From positions 1 to 9,377 of the forward strand of contig NHDB01000002.1 in NCBI GenBank assembly GCA_002167945.1: DNA of 9,377 bases. The letters run 5' to 3'. Origin of the DNA: Flavobacteriaceae bacterium TMED48. GTDB lineage: Bacteria; Bacteroidota; Bacteroidia; Flavobacteriales; Flavobacteriaceae. The notes below the pieces were generated by a model that had not been told where the DNA came from, ran no database searches, and saw nothing but the letters and a program-made list of their open reading frames with translations. The position numbers were made by a program, and so were the translations under genes. Positions 1 to 6,463 of this stretch are shown one piece after another. The first letter of the stretch is position 1; every line of letters begins with the position of its first letter.

Positions 1-14
1 CGCTCTTCCGATCT
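1..14. other. Illumina adapter remnant at contig end
   Basis: The first 14 bases, CGCTCTTCCGATCT, are identical to the 3' end of the standard Illumina TruSeq-type adapter. This is library sequence that was not trimmed before assembly, not genomic DNA. Genomic sequence begins at about base 15, so the left edge is an assembly end and any structure touching it may be incomplete. Confidence 0.95.
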
Positions 15-104
15 TAACGATGTTAATATTATATGATTTGTATACAAATTTAGCCATATTTTCTCTTAGATACAATACAAATCAACAGGTTATTAACATC
101 GTTA
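15..104. repeat. Two-block inverted repeat with internal palindrome
   Basis: Bases 15-28 (TAACGATGTTAATA) are the exact reverse complement of 91-104. Inside this, 34-43 (TGATTTGTAT) is the exact reverse complement of 75-84. Unlike spacers separate the two blocks, 5 nt on the left and 6 nt on the right, and a loop of about 31 nt lies between the arms. Bases 36-49 (ATTTGTATACAAAT) form a separate perfect 14-bp palindrome. The outer stem begins at the first base after the adapter, so it may continue beyond the contig. The unlike spacers argue against a simple fold-back library artefact, which would give one uninterrupted match, but an artefact cannot be excluded. Confidence 0.7.
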
Positions 105-146
105 TACACATGTTTGCTGGTTATAAATTTAATTTTAAATAAAATT
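90..146. other. Candidate DnaA boxes and AT-rich stretch (possible origin fragment)
   Basis: Bases 102-110 read TTATACACA, a perfect match to the DnaA-box consensus TTATNCACA. Bases 90-98 read TTATTAACA, one mismatch away, in the same orientation and 12 bp upstream. Bases 121-146 are A/T only, as in a DNA unwinding element, and run into the 3' end of the neighbouring gene. Boxes, inverted repeats and an AT run together resemble part of a bacterial oriC. One perfect 9-mer is weak evidence, since such 9-mers occur by chance in low-GC DNA, and no dnaA or other origin-linked gene is visible. The 120-bp non-coding stretch 15-134 holds nothing else I can identify. Confidence 0.3.
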
Positions 147-1112
147 CATTTTTTTCATCCATTCGTCGTTATATATTTTTCCAATATATCTACTCCCAGA
201 ATCATGCAATAGTACAACTACAACATCATCTTTTTTGAAGTGATTTTTCAACTGCAAAACACCCTTAATTGCAGCACCGCAAGAATTACCAGCAAAAACA
301 CCCTCCTCTTTAGCAAGCTTTCTTGTGTATACAGCAGCATCTTTATCAGTTACTTTTTCAAAATGATCGATAACTGAAAAATCGACATTCTGAGGCAAGA
401 TATCTTCACCTATTCCCTCTGTTGTGTAAGGATAAATTTCATTTTTATCAAATACTCCTGTTTCATGATATTTCTTAAAAACTGATCCGTAAGTATCAAT
501 ACCCCAAATCTTTATATTTGATTTTTTTTCTTTCAGGAATTTTCCTACGCCTGAAATTGTACCTCCCGTTCCTACACCAACTACAAAATGGGTGATTTTA
601 CCTTGAGTCTGTTCCCAGATTTCGGGCCCTGTAGTTTCGTAATGAGCCTTTGCATTCGATGGGTTGTCGTATTGATTAACATACCAGGCGTCGGGGGTTT
701 CATCGGCAATACGTTTAGAGGTGCTATAATACGATCGTGGATCTTCTGGAGCCACATCTGTAGGGCAAACAATAACCTCAGCCCCTACTGCTCTTAGTAC
801 ATCAAATTTTTCTTTAGACTGTTTGTCTGTAGATACACAAATGAGTTTATACCCTTTTACTATGGCAGCTAAAGCCAGTCCCATACCTGTATTTCCTGAT
901 GTTCCTTCAACTATTGTACCCCCAGGTTTTAATAAACCTGCAGCCTCTGCGTCCTCAACCATTTTTAACGCCATTCGGTCTTTTACCGAGTTTCCAGGGT
1001 TAAAACTCTCTACCTTGGCCATAACAAAAGCATCAATTTCTGAGGTGATATTGTTGAGTTTTATCAGCGGGGTATTTCCTATCGTTTCGAGTATATTTTT
1101 TGCGTAGTGCAT
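135..1112 (-). CDS. PLP-dependent cysteine synthase / cystathionine beta-synthase-like enzyme
   Basis: This is a fold-type II PLP enzyme of 325 aa. Such enzymes perform beta-replacement on serine or O-acetylserine to make cystathionine or cysteine. Visible motifs are the Schiff-base lysine K44 in PGNSVKDR, the substrate loop TSGNTG (71-76), the phosphate-binding GTGGT (181-185), EGIGED (232-237) and GNSCGAA (275-281). The segments SNAKAHYETT (152-161) and SGSRYIGKIYNDEW (305-318) resemble cystathionine beta-synthase catalytic cores more than CysK, but there is no C-terminal regulatory CBS domain and no haem-binding N-terminus. I therefore leave the choice between cystathionine beta-synthase and cysteine synthase open. 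The start is the ATG at 1110-1112; a TTG lies directly upstream in frame but is less likely. The leader carries a strong Bacteroidota promoter, so the gene is probably transcribed independently of the upstream permease. The product is cytoplasmic. Confidence 0.9.
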   Translation of the reverse strand: MHYAKNILETIGNTPLIKLNNITSEIDAFVMAKVESFNPGNSVKDRMALKMVEDAEAAGLLKPGGTIVEGTSGNTGMGLALAAIVKGYKLICVSTDKQSKEKFDVLRAVGAEVIVCPTDVAPEDPRSYYSTSKRIADETPDAWYVNQYDNPSNAKAHYETTGPEIWEQTQGKITHFVVGVGTGGTISGVGKFLKEKKSNIKIWGIDTYGSVFKKYHETGVFDKNEIYPYTTEGIGEDILPQNVDFSVIDHFEKVTDKDAAVYTRKLAKEEGVFAGNSCGAAIKGVLQLKNHFKKDDVVVVLLHDSGSRYIGKIYNDEWMKKMNFI

Positions 1113-1128
1113 CAAATTATTTTTGTTT

Positions 1129-1156
1129 CAAAGATACTGGAATATTGAAGAAACAA
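1129..1156 (-). promoter_or_regulatory. Bacteroidota-type promoter of the CBS/CysK-like gene
   Basis: On the minus strand, TATCTTTG (1129-1136) matches the Bacteroidota -7 consensus TAnnTTTG exactly. A TTG (1154-1156) lies 17 bp upstream, as expected for the -33 element. Transcription would start roughly 5-8 nt downstream of the -7 box, leaving a leader of about 10 nt before the ATG at 1112. The leader is A/T-rich and has no Shine-Dalgarno sequence, which is normal for this phylum. This is the best promoter in the window. Confidence 0.65.
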
Positions 1157-1176
1157 ATAACAATAAAAAATCAAAT

Positions 1177-2412
1177 TTATCGAGATCGAAGTACTTGTGA
1201 GGGAGCTATTTTTAAAATGATTTTAGATGGAATCCACAAGAGAAGTGTGGCTAAAACCAAAAACAATAAATTTAAATAAAGGACTTCATACCAAGCGATG
1301 GAAACTGGGGCAATACTCACAAAATAAGTTTGAGGATCTAGTTTAATCCACCCCCATTGTTGTTGACTGAAAAAAATCATAAACCCAATTAAATTTCCAA
1401 AAAATAGCCCTCTAGACATAATAGCTACACCGTTGTAAAGAAAAATCTTTTGGATCATCGAATGGGTGGCTCCTAAAGTTTTGAGTAGCCCGACCATTCG
1501 AGATCGTTCTAAAATTAAAACCAAAAGTGCTGTGGCCATATTGATTACTCCAACTAAAATCATTACCCCTAAAATGATAAGTACATTAAAATCAAATAAT
1601 GAAATCCATTGAAAAATACTTGAATAACGATCAGATATTGCAATACTATTGAGTTCTGAGGGCAACCCTAAATACAACTCATCAGCGATTTCAGGCACCC
1701 TTGAAAAGCTATTGACAAAAACTTCATAGCCTCCTATTTGTTCAGACTCCCATCGGTTTAAGCTTTGGACGTGTCGGATATCGGCAAAGACTAAATTTTC
1801 ATCAATATCTGGAAATCCTGAAAAGTAGAGACCTGTAATTTTAAATTTTCTTCTTCTTGGAAAACCTTCTCTTTGCGCACTTTGAAAAAATGCGTCCACG
1901 GTATCACCTAAAGTCAGGTTAAGACGATTTGCGACGATCTCAGACATAAATATTTCATTGTTTAGCTCTGATTTAAAATTAGGATACCTCCCTTTTGTCT
2001 TAAATCCGTCAAGACTAAACCATTCGAAATCACTTCCAACTCCTTTTAATAAGACTCCTTCAAAATCGTCATTTGCTTTCAACATTCCTGCCTTGATTGC
2101 AACGGTATGCATTCGCTTAAAGTCGTTATGCTTTTGTATTTGCTGTTGGACTTCTTTTGAATTTTTAAAAGAAGTTAGGGAAACCTGAGACTCATTGTTT
2201 TCAAAAGGTGCAATTAATATTTGACCATTAAATACACTGGTTTTATTTCTAATTTCATTTTGCAGACCTTTACTAAACGCCATTGCAATCAAGATTGCAG
2301 CAATTCCTACAGCTACTGCAACGGTGGCTATATTGATTATCCGTGAAGAAACCGTATTTTTATGCTGTTTGTATTGGCGCATTTTTTGCGCGATATATAA
2401 AGCTAGATTCAA
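1177..2412 (-). CDS. LolC/LolE/FtsX-family ABC transporter permease
   Basis: This 411-aa inner-membrane permease has the classic LolC/E (MacB-type) layout. A first membrane helix (about 26-47) follows a basic N-terminus. A large periplasmic domain spans about 48-270, and three C-terminal helices (about 274-302, 322-348, 376-396) form the FtsX domain. The cytoplasmic segment LERSRMVGLLKTLGA (301-315) between helices 2 and 3 is the usual site of contact with the ATPase. Such permeases extract lipoproteins for outer-membrane delivery or serve other envelope functions, with a separate LolD-like ATPase that is not in this window. The substrate is inferred from family only. The start is TTG at 2410-2412. 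No ATG lies between the upstream in-frame stop (2431-2433) and residue 11, and the residues from the TTG onward look like the family's usual N-terminus. A possible -7 box lies at 2441-2448, inside the divergent gene. Confidence 0.85.
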   Translation of the reverse strand: MNLALYIAQKMRQYKQHKNTVSSRIINIATVAVAVGIAAILIAMAFSKGLQNEIRNKTSVFNGQILIAPFENNESQVSLTSFKNSKEVQQQIQKHNDFKRMHTVAIKAGMLKANDDFEGVLLKGVGSDFEWFSLDGFKTKGRYPNFKSELNNEIFMSEIVANRLNLTLGDTVDAFFQSAQREGFPRRRKFKITGLYFSGFPDIDENLVFADIRHVQSLNRWESEQIGGYEVFVNSFSRVPEIADELYLGLPSELNSIAISDRYSSIFQWISLFDFNVLIILGVMILVGVINMATALLVLILERSRMVGLLKTLGATHSMIQKIFLYNGVAIMSRGLFFGNLIGFMIFFSQQQWGWIKLDPQTYFVSIAPVSIAWYEVLYLNLLFLVLATLLLWIPSKIILKIAPSQVLRSR

Positions 2413-3593
2413 TGAACCACTGTTTAGATTTTACCCTTCTCAAAAATACATTTTTATTTTGTCTTGTACTAAGCATGAGCTTCCTGACTTCCGCTGCACA
2501 AGTTCAACCTGCCGCTGCTAATACTGCGGCATACATCCCCAAATTAGAAGGGAAAAAAATTGGTATAGTCGCTCATCAAGCCAGTGTATTCAAGGAGTCT
2601 GGGAAGCAAAAACACCTTGTAGACTTGCTGTTGGAAAATAAGCTTAATCTTGTTGGAGTTTTTGCTCCAGAACACGGCTTTAGGGGTATAGCAGATGCAG
2701 GAGAAAAAGTGGCTGACGGGAAAGATACTAAGACTCAATTACCCATCTTTTCACTCTATGGAAAAAACCGTAAACCTGCAGCTACTCAATTAAAAGGTAT
2801 TGATCTTATGGTATTTGATTTACAAGATGTGGGTGTTCGCTTTTTCACCTACCTCTCCACCTTACATTATGTTATGGAAGCCTGTGCCGAGCAAGGAATT
2901 CCTCTCATTGTTTTGGATCGGCCAAATCCTAATACTCATTATATAGATGGTCCAGTATTAAATCTCAAACATCAAAGTTTTGTGGGTATGCATCCAGTTC
3001 CTATAGTTTATGGCATGACCATAGGAGAATACGCAAAAATGATCAATGGTGAAGGTTGGCTTAAAGAGGGTATCCGCTGCAATTTAGAAGTTATTCCCAT
3101 TCAAAATTATACGCATAACACTCGTTACGCACTTCCCATTCGGCCTTCTCCTAACCTGCCAAACGCCCAGGCTGTTGCCCTTTACCCAAGCCTCTGTTTA
3201 TTGGAACCTACGGTAGTGAGTGTGGGGCGGGGAACCAATCAACAGTTTCAAATTTATGGCCATCCTTCCTACACCAAGTATCAATTTAATTTTACCCCTC
3301 AACCCAATTTTGGCTCCAAAAATCCTAAACACAAGGGAGAGCTCTGCCATGGGAAAGATTTAACACAAATTGAAAAACCCAGAAAAATAGAGCTTCAATG
3401 GCTTTTAGATGCGTATTCCAATTTTCCTGAAAAGGATACTTTTTTCTTAAAAGGATTTGAACGAATTAGTGGAGTAAGTAGTTTGAAAAATCAGCTTATT
3501 AAAGGTATTCCAGAAGCAGAGATTCGTAAATCATGGTCAGAAGAACTGAACAAATTTAAAAGGTTGCGAACAAAATATCTGATCTATCCTTAA
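2412..3593 (+). CDS. namZ: NamZ-like exo-beta-N-acetylmuramidase (DUF1343, GH171)
   Basis: This 393-aa exported protein belongs to the DUF1343 family, whose characterised members (NamZ) remove terminal N-acetylmuramic acid from peptidoglycan fragments during cell-wall recycling. An N-terminal signal peptide covers about residues 1-30: a polar start, a hydrophobic core around 14-27 and a small-residue region ending SAAQ. The product is therefore probably periplasmic. Family blocks visible include FAPEHGFRG (84-92, its EHG glutamate being the likely catalytic residue), FDLQDVGVRF (135-144), DRPNPNTHYIDGP (169-181) and SVGRGT (270-275). The start at the ATG 2412-2414 gives a sensible signal peptide; extending to the in-frame GTG at 2343 adds 23 unneeded residues. 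The start shares base 2412 with the divergent permease start, and the TAA stop overlaps that of queE. I saw no clear TAnnTTTG box upstream. Confidence 0.88.
   Translation: MNHCLDFTLLKNTFLFCLVLSMSFLTSAAQVQPAAANTAAYIPKLEGKKIGIVAHQASVFKESGKQKHLVDLLLENKLNLVGVFAPEHGFRGIADAGEKVADGKDTKTQLPIFSLYGKNRKPAATQLKGIDLMVFDLQDVGVRFFTYLSTLHYVMEACAEQGIPLIVLDRPNPNTHYIDGPVLNLKHQSFVGMHPVPIVYGMTIGEYAKMINGEGWLKEGIRCNLEVIPIQNYTHNTRYALPIRPSPNLPNAQAVALYPSLCLLEPTVVSVGRGTNQQFQIYGHPSYTKYQFNFTPQPNFGSKNPKHKGELCHGKDLTQIEKPRKIELQWLLDAYSNFPEKDTFFLKGFERISGVSSLKNQLIKGIPEAEIRKSWSEELNKFKRLRTKYLIYP
2441..2448 (-). promoter_or_regulatory. Possible -7 box for the LolC/E-like permease gene
   Basis: On the minus strand this reads TATTTTTG, an exact TAnnTTTG match, about 28 nt upstream of the TTG start of the permease gene. 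No TTG is found at the expected -33 spacing. The box lies inside the signal-peptide codons of the divergent NamZ gene, so it could be a chance match in T-rich coding DNA. Confidence 0.3.
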
Positions 3594-4222
3594 GGAATAT
3601 TCAGGTACTTATGTGTTTGCAAGGAGGCCTTCCACTTTGGGTTTTTAAGGACATAATCAACGATCAGTGGCATGACTTTTTCTCTTCTACTCCATTCTGG
3701 TTGTAAAAATAATTTACATTCTGCATCTACCTTTTCAGCTTGTTGCTCAGCAAATTCAAAATCGTCTCTGTTGTAAATAATCATTTTCAACTCATCAGCA
3801 TATTCATAAGCCTGATCAATTGGCAACTTATTTTTTTTTGGCGACAGGCAAAACCAATCCCACTTTCCACTTACGGTGTAAGCCCCTGAAGTTTCTATAT
3901 GCACTTGAATTTTCAACTCGTGAAGCGACTTACAAAGAGGATTCATATCCCACATTAAAGGTTCTCCTCCTGTCACCACTACTGTATCTGAATATTTTTT
4001 AGCATCTGAAACAATTTGGTCAATTGCAGTAGGCGGATGACGTTCAGCATCCCAGCTCTCCTTTACATCACACCAGTGGCAGCCTACGTCACAACCACCA
4101 ATACGAATAAAATAAGCGGCACTTCCTTTGTAGTATCCTTCCCCTTGCAAAGTGTAAAAGGCTTCCATTAAAGGAAGTAAGGTGCCTTTTTCAACTCCTT
4201 TCAAGTCATGTTTCAATTCCAT
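3590..4222 (-). CDS. queE: 7-carboxy-7-deazaguanine synthase QueE (radical SAM)
   Basis: QueE is a radical SAM enzyme that converts 6-carboxytetrahydropterin to 7-carboxy-7-deazaguanine, a step on the route to preQ0 and queuosine in tRNA. The 210-aa protein shows the iron-sulfur cluster motif CX3CX2C as C44, C48 and C51 (GGCDVGCHWC), followed by DVKESW. Also present are the substrate-proximal LQGEGYYKG (25-33), GGEP (85-88), ETSG in the mid-region and the C-terminal LQTHKYLNIP typical of the family. I chose the ATG at 4220-4222 (MELKHD) over the ATG at 4240 because the six extra residues coincide with a promoter -7 box. No other queuosine genes are in the window. The gene converges on NamZ with a 4-bp stop overlap and is divergent from the VOC gene. 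Confidence 0.93.
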   Translation of the reverse strand: MELKHDLKGVEKGTLLPLMEAFYTLQGEGYYKGSAAYFIRIGGCDVGCHWCDVKESWDAERHPPTAIDQIVSDAKKYSDTVVVTGGEPLMWDMNPLCKSLHELKIQVHIETSGAYTVSGKWDWFCLSPKKNKLPIDQAYEYADELKMIIYNRDDFEFAEQQAEKVDAECKLFLQPEWSRREKVMPLIVDYVLKNPKWKASLQTHKYLNIP

Positions 4223-4226
4223 TTTA

Positions 4227-4260
4227 CAAAGGTACCACATTCTAAAATCCTATTTGTCAA
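4227..4260 (-). promoter_or_regulatory. Probable queE promoter, close to leaderless
   Basis: On the minus strand, TACCTTTG (4227-4234) matches the -7 consensus TAnnTTTG exactly. A TTG (4258-4260, as TTGACA) lies 23 bp upstream, at the long end of the usual spacing. The box ends only 4 nt before the ATG at 4222, so transcription would begin at or within a few bases of the start codon and give a leaderless or nearly leaderless mRNA. If the real promoter is elsewhere, the alternative ATG at 4240 becomes possible. Confidence 0.45.
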
Positions 4261-4274
4261 GAAATTGTACCTTT
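4228..4274. repeat. 8-bp inverted repeat in the queE/VOC divergent spacer
   Basis: AAAGGTAC (4228-4235) and GTACCTTT (4267-4274) are exact reverse complements separated by 31 bp. The left copy overlaps the queE -7 box (TACCTTTG on the minus strand). The right copy overlaps a 7/8 match to the same box facing the VOC gene (TACCTTTA, 4268-4275), which lacks a -33 TTG at normal spacing. The simplest reading is two back-to-back promoters with similar -7 boxes; a symmetric operator is the other option. Confidence 0.4.
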
Positions 4275-4288
4275 ATAAAAAAAGAGCT

Positions 4289-4705
4289 ATGCCAAGTCCA
4301 TTTCATCTTGCTATACCTGTAGACGATCTAGAAGTATGCAGTCGTTTTTATATTGATGTACTAGGTTGCGAAACTGGGAGATCCGACAGCCAGTGGATAG
4401 ACTTAAATCTTTTTGGACATCAACTAGTATTGCATGTTGATCCCAATCATCTTACAACAAAACATCATAACGAAGTGGATGGAAAATCAGTTCCAATCCC
4501 ACATTTTGGAGTTTTACTCGAGTGGAAAACTTTTGAAAATTTTGCTCAGCATTTAAAAAGCAAAGATGTTGAATTTGTCATAGAACCTTACCTGAGGTTT
4601 GAAGGATTGCCTGGAGAACAAATGACTATGTTCTTTTACGACCCGGCTGGAAATGCCCTAGAGTTCAAGTCTTTTAAAAATCAAGATCAAATCTTCGCAA
4701 CCTAA
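4289..4705 (+). CDS. VOC-superfamily protein (glyoxalase / extradiol dioxygenase-like)
   Basis: This is a small cytoplasmic protein of 138 aa with the vicinal-oxygen-chelate fold built from two beta-alpha-beta-beta-beta modules. The start PFHLAIPVDDLEVCSRFY (4-21), the strand around WIDLNLFGHQLVLHV (36-50) and the second module starting at PHFGVLL (71-77) fit single-domain extradiol dioxygenase-like proteins. H6, H72 and E125 (in GNALEFKSF) sit where metal ligands are expected, with H44 or H49 as a possible fourth. The substrate cannot be predicted. The start is the ATG at 4289, where the fold's first strand begins; the frame is open back to 4208, but that part crosses the promoter region and would overlap queE. 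The next gene starts 6 nt after its stop, so the two are almost certainly co-transcribed. Confidence 0.82.
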   Translation: MPSPFHLAIPVDDLEVCSRFYIDVLGCETGRSDSQWIDLNLFGHQLVLHVDPNHLTTKHHNEVDGKSVPIPHFGVLLEWKTFENFAQHLKSKDVEFVIEPYLRFEGLPGEQMTMFFYDPAGNALEFKSFKNQDQIFAT

Positions 4706-4711
4706 AACCTT

Positions 4712-5590
4712 ATGACTTCTAAACTGAGTTTTTTTGATACTATTTTTGAACATATTTTTTCAGATAAAAATCAAAAGAAAGTAGAGCGTGCGACGCTGTA
4801 TTTATCAATTGTAGGGTTTGTAATTCATTTGATCTTGATCTTTTCTAAAAAGTTTGAACTATTTCACACTCCCTTTGAAGCAAGACTACTAGAAGACCCT
4901 ATCTCTGCAATTTACACACCCTTTTCCATCATCTTGGTCTATGAAATTTATCTTTTAATTGTTTATTTACCACGTTCGTTTACAACTGCTGTTTCAAAAC
5001 AATTCGAAATTATTTCGTTAATTATCATCAGAAGAATTTTTGGAGATATTCCAAAGGTTGAACTGGATGTCAATTGGTTTGAATATGCTGCAAATAGAGA
5101 ATTGATATATGATTTGACAGGCGTATTGATGTTGTATTTTTTGATTTACATGTTTAACCAACGGAGGGAAAAACTTCCAAAAAAGTCGCTAAGTGATCGC
5201 CTTAAGCGTTTTGTTAGTTCTAAAAGAGCTGTAAGTGTTTTACTTCTTCCCGTCCTTATTTTCACCTCGCTTTACAGTGCCTTTTCTTGGTTTATTGAGC
5301 TCTTTTTCTCTGGAAAAAATGCCGGTGGGTTTTCTGACGTCAACGCAGTATTTTACAATGAATTTTTTACTATTTTGATATTGGCCGATGTGTTTATACT
5401 TCTGCTTTCTTTCCAGTATACAGAACGCTACAGTCAGTTGATTCGAAATACGGGTTTTGTGATATGTACCATACTGATTCGGCTTTCGTTTGCGACTACA
5501 GGCTTGACCAATGTAATTCTCATATTATCAAGTGTACTATTTGGGTTACTGATCTTGAGAATCTATCAGGCACTAGAAAAACAAGCCTAG
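4712..5590 (+). CDS. Multi-pass membrane protein of unknown function
   Basis: I do not recognise this 292-aa protein. By hydrophobicity it has about six or seven membrane helices: roughly 27-45, 66-86, 132-148, 173-198, 216-235, 247-262 and 265-285. The first 25 residues are charged and probably cytoplasmic. Helix 66-86 carries an acidic residue (E78) within its apolar stretch and is followed by a basic/polar segment, PRSFTTAVSKQFE (87-99), and the hydrophobic-basic IISLIIIRRIF (100-110). A strongly basic loop (150-172) follows the third helix, which suggests that loop is cytoplasmic. No transporter, enzyme or channel signature is clear. The ATG at 4712 follows the VOC gene by 6 nt, so the two probably form an operon, but a functional link is inference only. 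The TAG stop overlaps that of folD. Confidence 0.8.
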   Translation: MTSKLSFFDTIFEHIFSDKNQKKVERATLYLSIVGFVIHLILIFSKKFELFHTPFEARLLEDPISAIYTPFSIILVYEIYLLIVYLPRSFTTAVSKQFEIISLIIIRRIFGDIPKVELDVNWFEYAANRELIYDLTGVLMLYFLIYMFNQRREKLPKKSLSDRLKRFVSSKRAVSVLLLPVLIFTSLYSAFSWFIELFFSGKNAGGFSDVNAVFYNEFFTILILADVFILLLSFQYTERYSQLIRNTGFVICTILIRLSFATTGLTNVILILSSVLFGLLILRIYQALEKQA

Positions 5591-6462
5591 CCCTTTCTCT
5601 GGTAAGCAAATAGGGTATTCTTCAACAACATGGCTATGGTCATGGGACCTACACCACCGGGAACGGGGGTTATAGCGGATGATTTTTGAGCCACTTCATC
5701 ATAAGCTACATCACCTTTTATCACATAGCCCTTCGGATGATTTACATCTGCTACTCGTGTAATCCCCACATCGATTATGGTAGCACCTTCTTTAACCATT
5801 TCAGCAGTAAGATATTCTGGGATACCAAGAGCCATTACTACAATATCTGCGTTCTTTGTCAGTTCAGCAAGGTTTTGAGTCCTACTGTGAGCAAGGGTTA
5901 CTGTTGCATTCCCCGCTGGCCCTTTTTGACTCATTAAAATACTTATGGGGCGCCCTACGATATGACTTCTTCCTACAACCACACAATGCTTTCCAGAGGT
6001 TTCAATATCGTAACGCTCCAAAAGCTCTATAATACCAAAGGGAGTAGCTGGAATAAAGGCATCCATTTCTAAGGCCATACGACCAAAATTTGAGGGATGA
6101 AATCCATCCACATCTTTTGTCGGATCAATAGCTAAGAGGATTTTTTCCTCATCAATATGTTTTGGTAATGGCAACTGTACGATGTAACCATCTAACTGAT
6201 CGTCTTGATTTAATTCATCGATTTTTTTTAAAAGGGTTTCTTCAGTAGTGCTTTCATCCAATTTAATGAGCGTAGAATCAAAACCGACATAATCACACGA
6301 ACGGACTTTACTCCCGACATAGGTTAAACTAGCACCATCGTCACCAACCAATACTGCGGCTAAATGAGGGAGTCTTTTTCCATTTTTTTTGATTTCAGAA
6401 ACCGCTACTTTGATCTCTTCTTTTAAATCCTGGGCTGTTTTTTTACCGTCTAGTATTGTCAT
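5587..6462 (-). CDS. folD: Bifunctional methylenetetrahydrofolate dehydrogenase / cyclohydrolase FolD
   Basis: FolD interconverts 5,10-methylene-, 5,10-methenyl- and 10-formyl-tetrahydrofolate in the cytoplasm and feeds purine and formyl-methionine synthesis. The 291-aa protein is full length for the family. The catalytic pair appears as Y48 and K52 in ASLTYVGSK, and QLPLP (96-100), DPTKDVDGF (113-121), the nucleotide-binding GRSHIVGRP (164-172) and PVPGGVGPMT (266-275) are intact. The N-terminus (MTILDGKKTA) is typical, which supports the ATG at 6462. Only one base separates it from the ffh stop (TAAGATG on the minus strand), so it is surely in the ffh operon and probably translated by coupling or re-initiation. 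The TAG stop overlaps the convergent membrane-protein gene by 4 bp, leaving no room for an intergenic terminator. Confidence 0.96.
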   Translation of the reverse strand: MTILDGKKTAQDLKEEIKVAVSEIKKNGKRLPHLAAVLVGDDGASLTYVGSKVRSCDYVGFDSTLIKLDESTTEETLLKKIDELNQDDQLDGYIVQLPLPKHIDEEKILLAIDPTKDVDGFHPSNFGRMALEMDAFIPATPFGIIELLERYDIETSGKHCVVVGRSHIVGRPISILMSQKGPAGNATVTLAHSRTQNLAELTKNADIVVMALGIPEYLTAEMVKEGATIIDVGITRVADVNHPKGYVIKGDVAYDEVAQKSSAITPVPGGVGPMTIAMLLKNTLFAYQRKG

Positions 6463-6463
6463 C

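Noticed and set aside
588..1107. Plus-strand open frames of 69 and 94 codons opposite the CBS/CysK-like gene
   Set aside because: They are antisense to a gene with intact family motifs, have no promoter or family signature, and read like complement translations.
2377..2391. Small hairpin GCGCA-TTTTT-TGCGC
   Set aside because: It is a 5-bp stem within permease codons and has no following T-run suited to a terminator. Such short dyads are common by chance.
2343..2411. N-terminal extension of NamZ to a GTG at 2343
   Set aside because: It would add 23 residues before a good signal peptide and lie fully inside the permease gene. The ATG at 2412 explains the protein better.
4208..4288. Upstream extension of the VOC protein by 27 residues
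   Set aside because: It overlaps the queE start and its promoter, is rich in lysine and aromatic residues, and precedes the first strand of the fold.
4712..5590. Voltage-sensor or ion-channel reading of the membrane protein
   Set aside because: An acidic residue in one helix and nearby arginines suggested it, but there is no regular arginine repeat every third residue and no pore signature.
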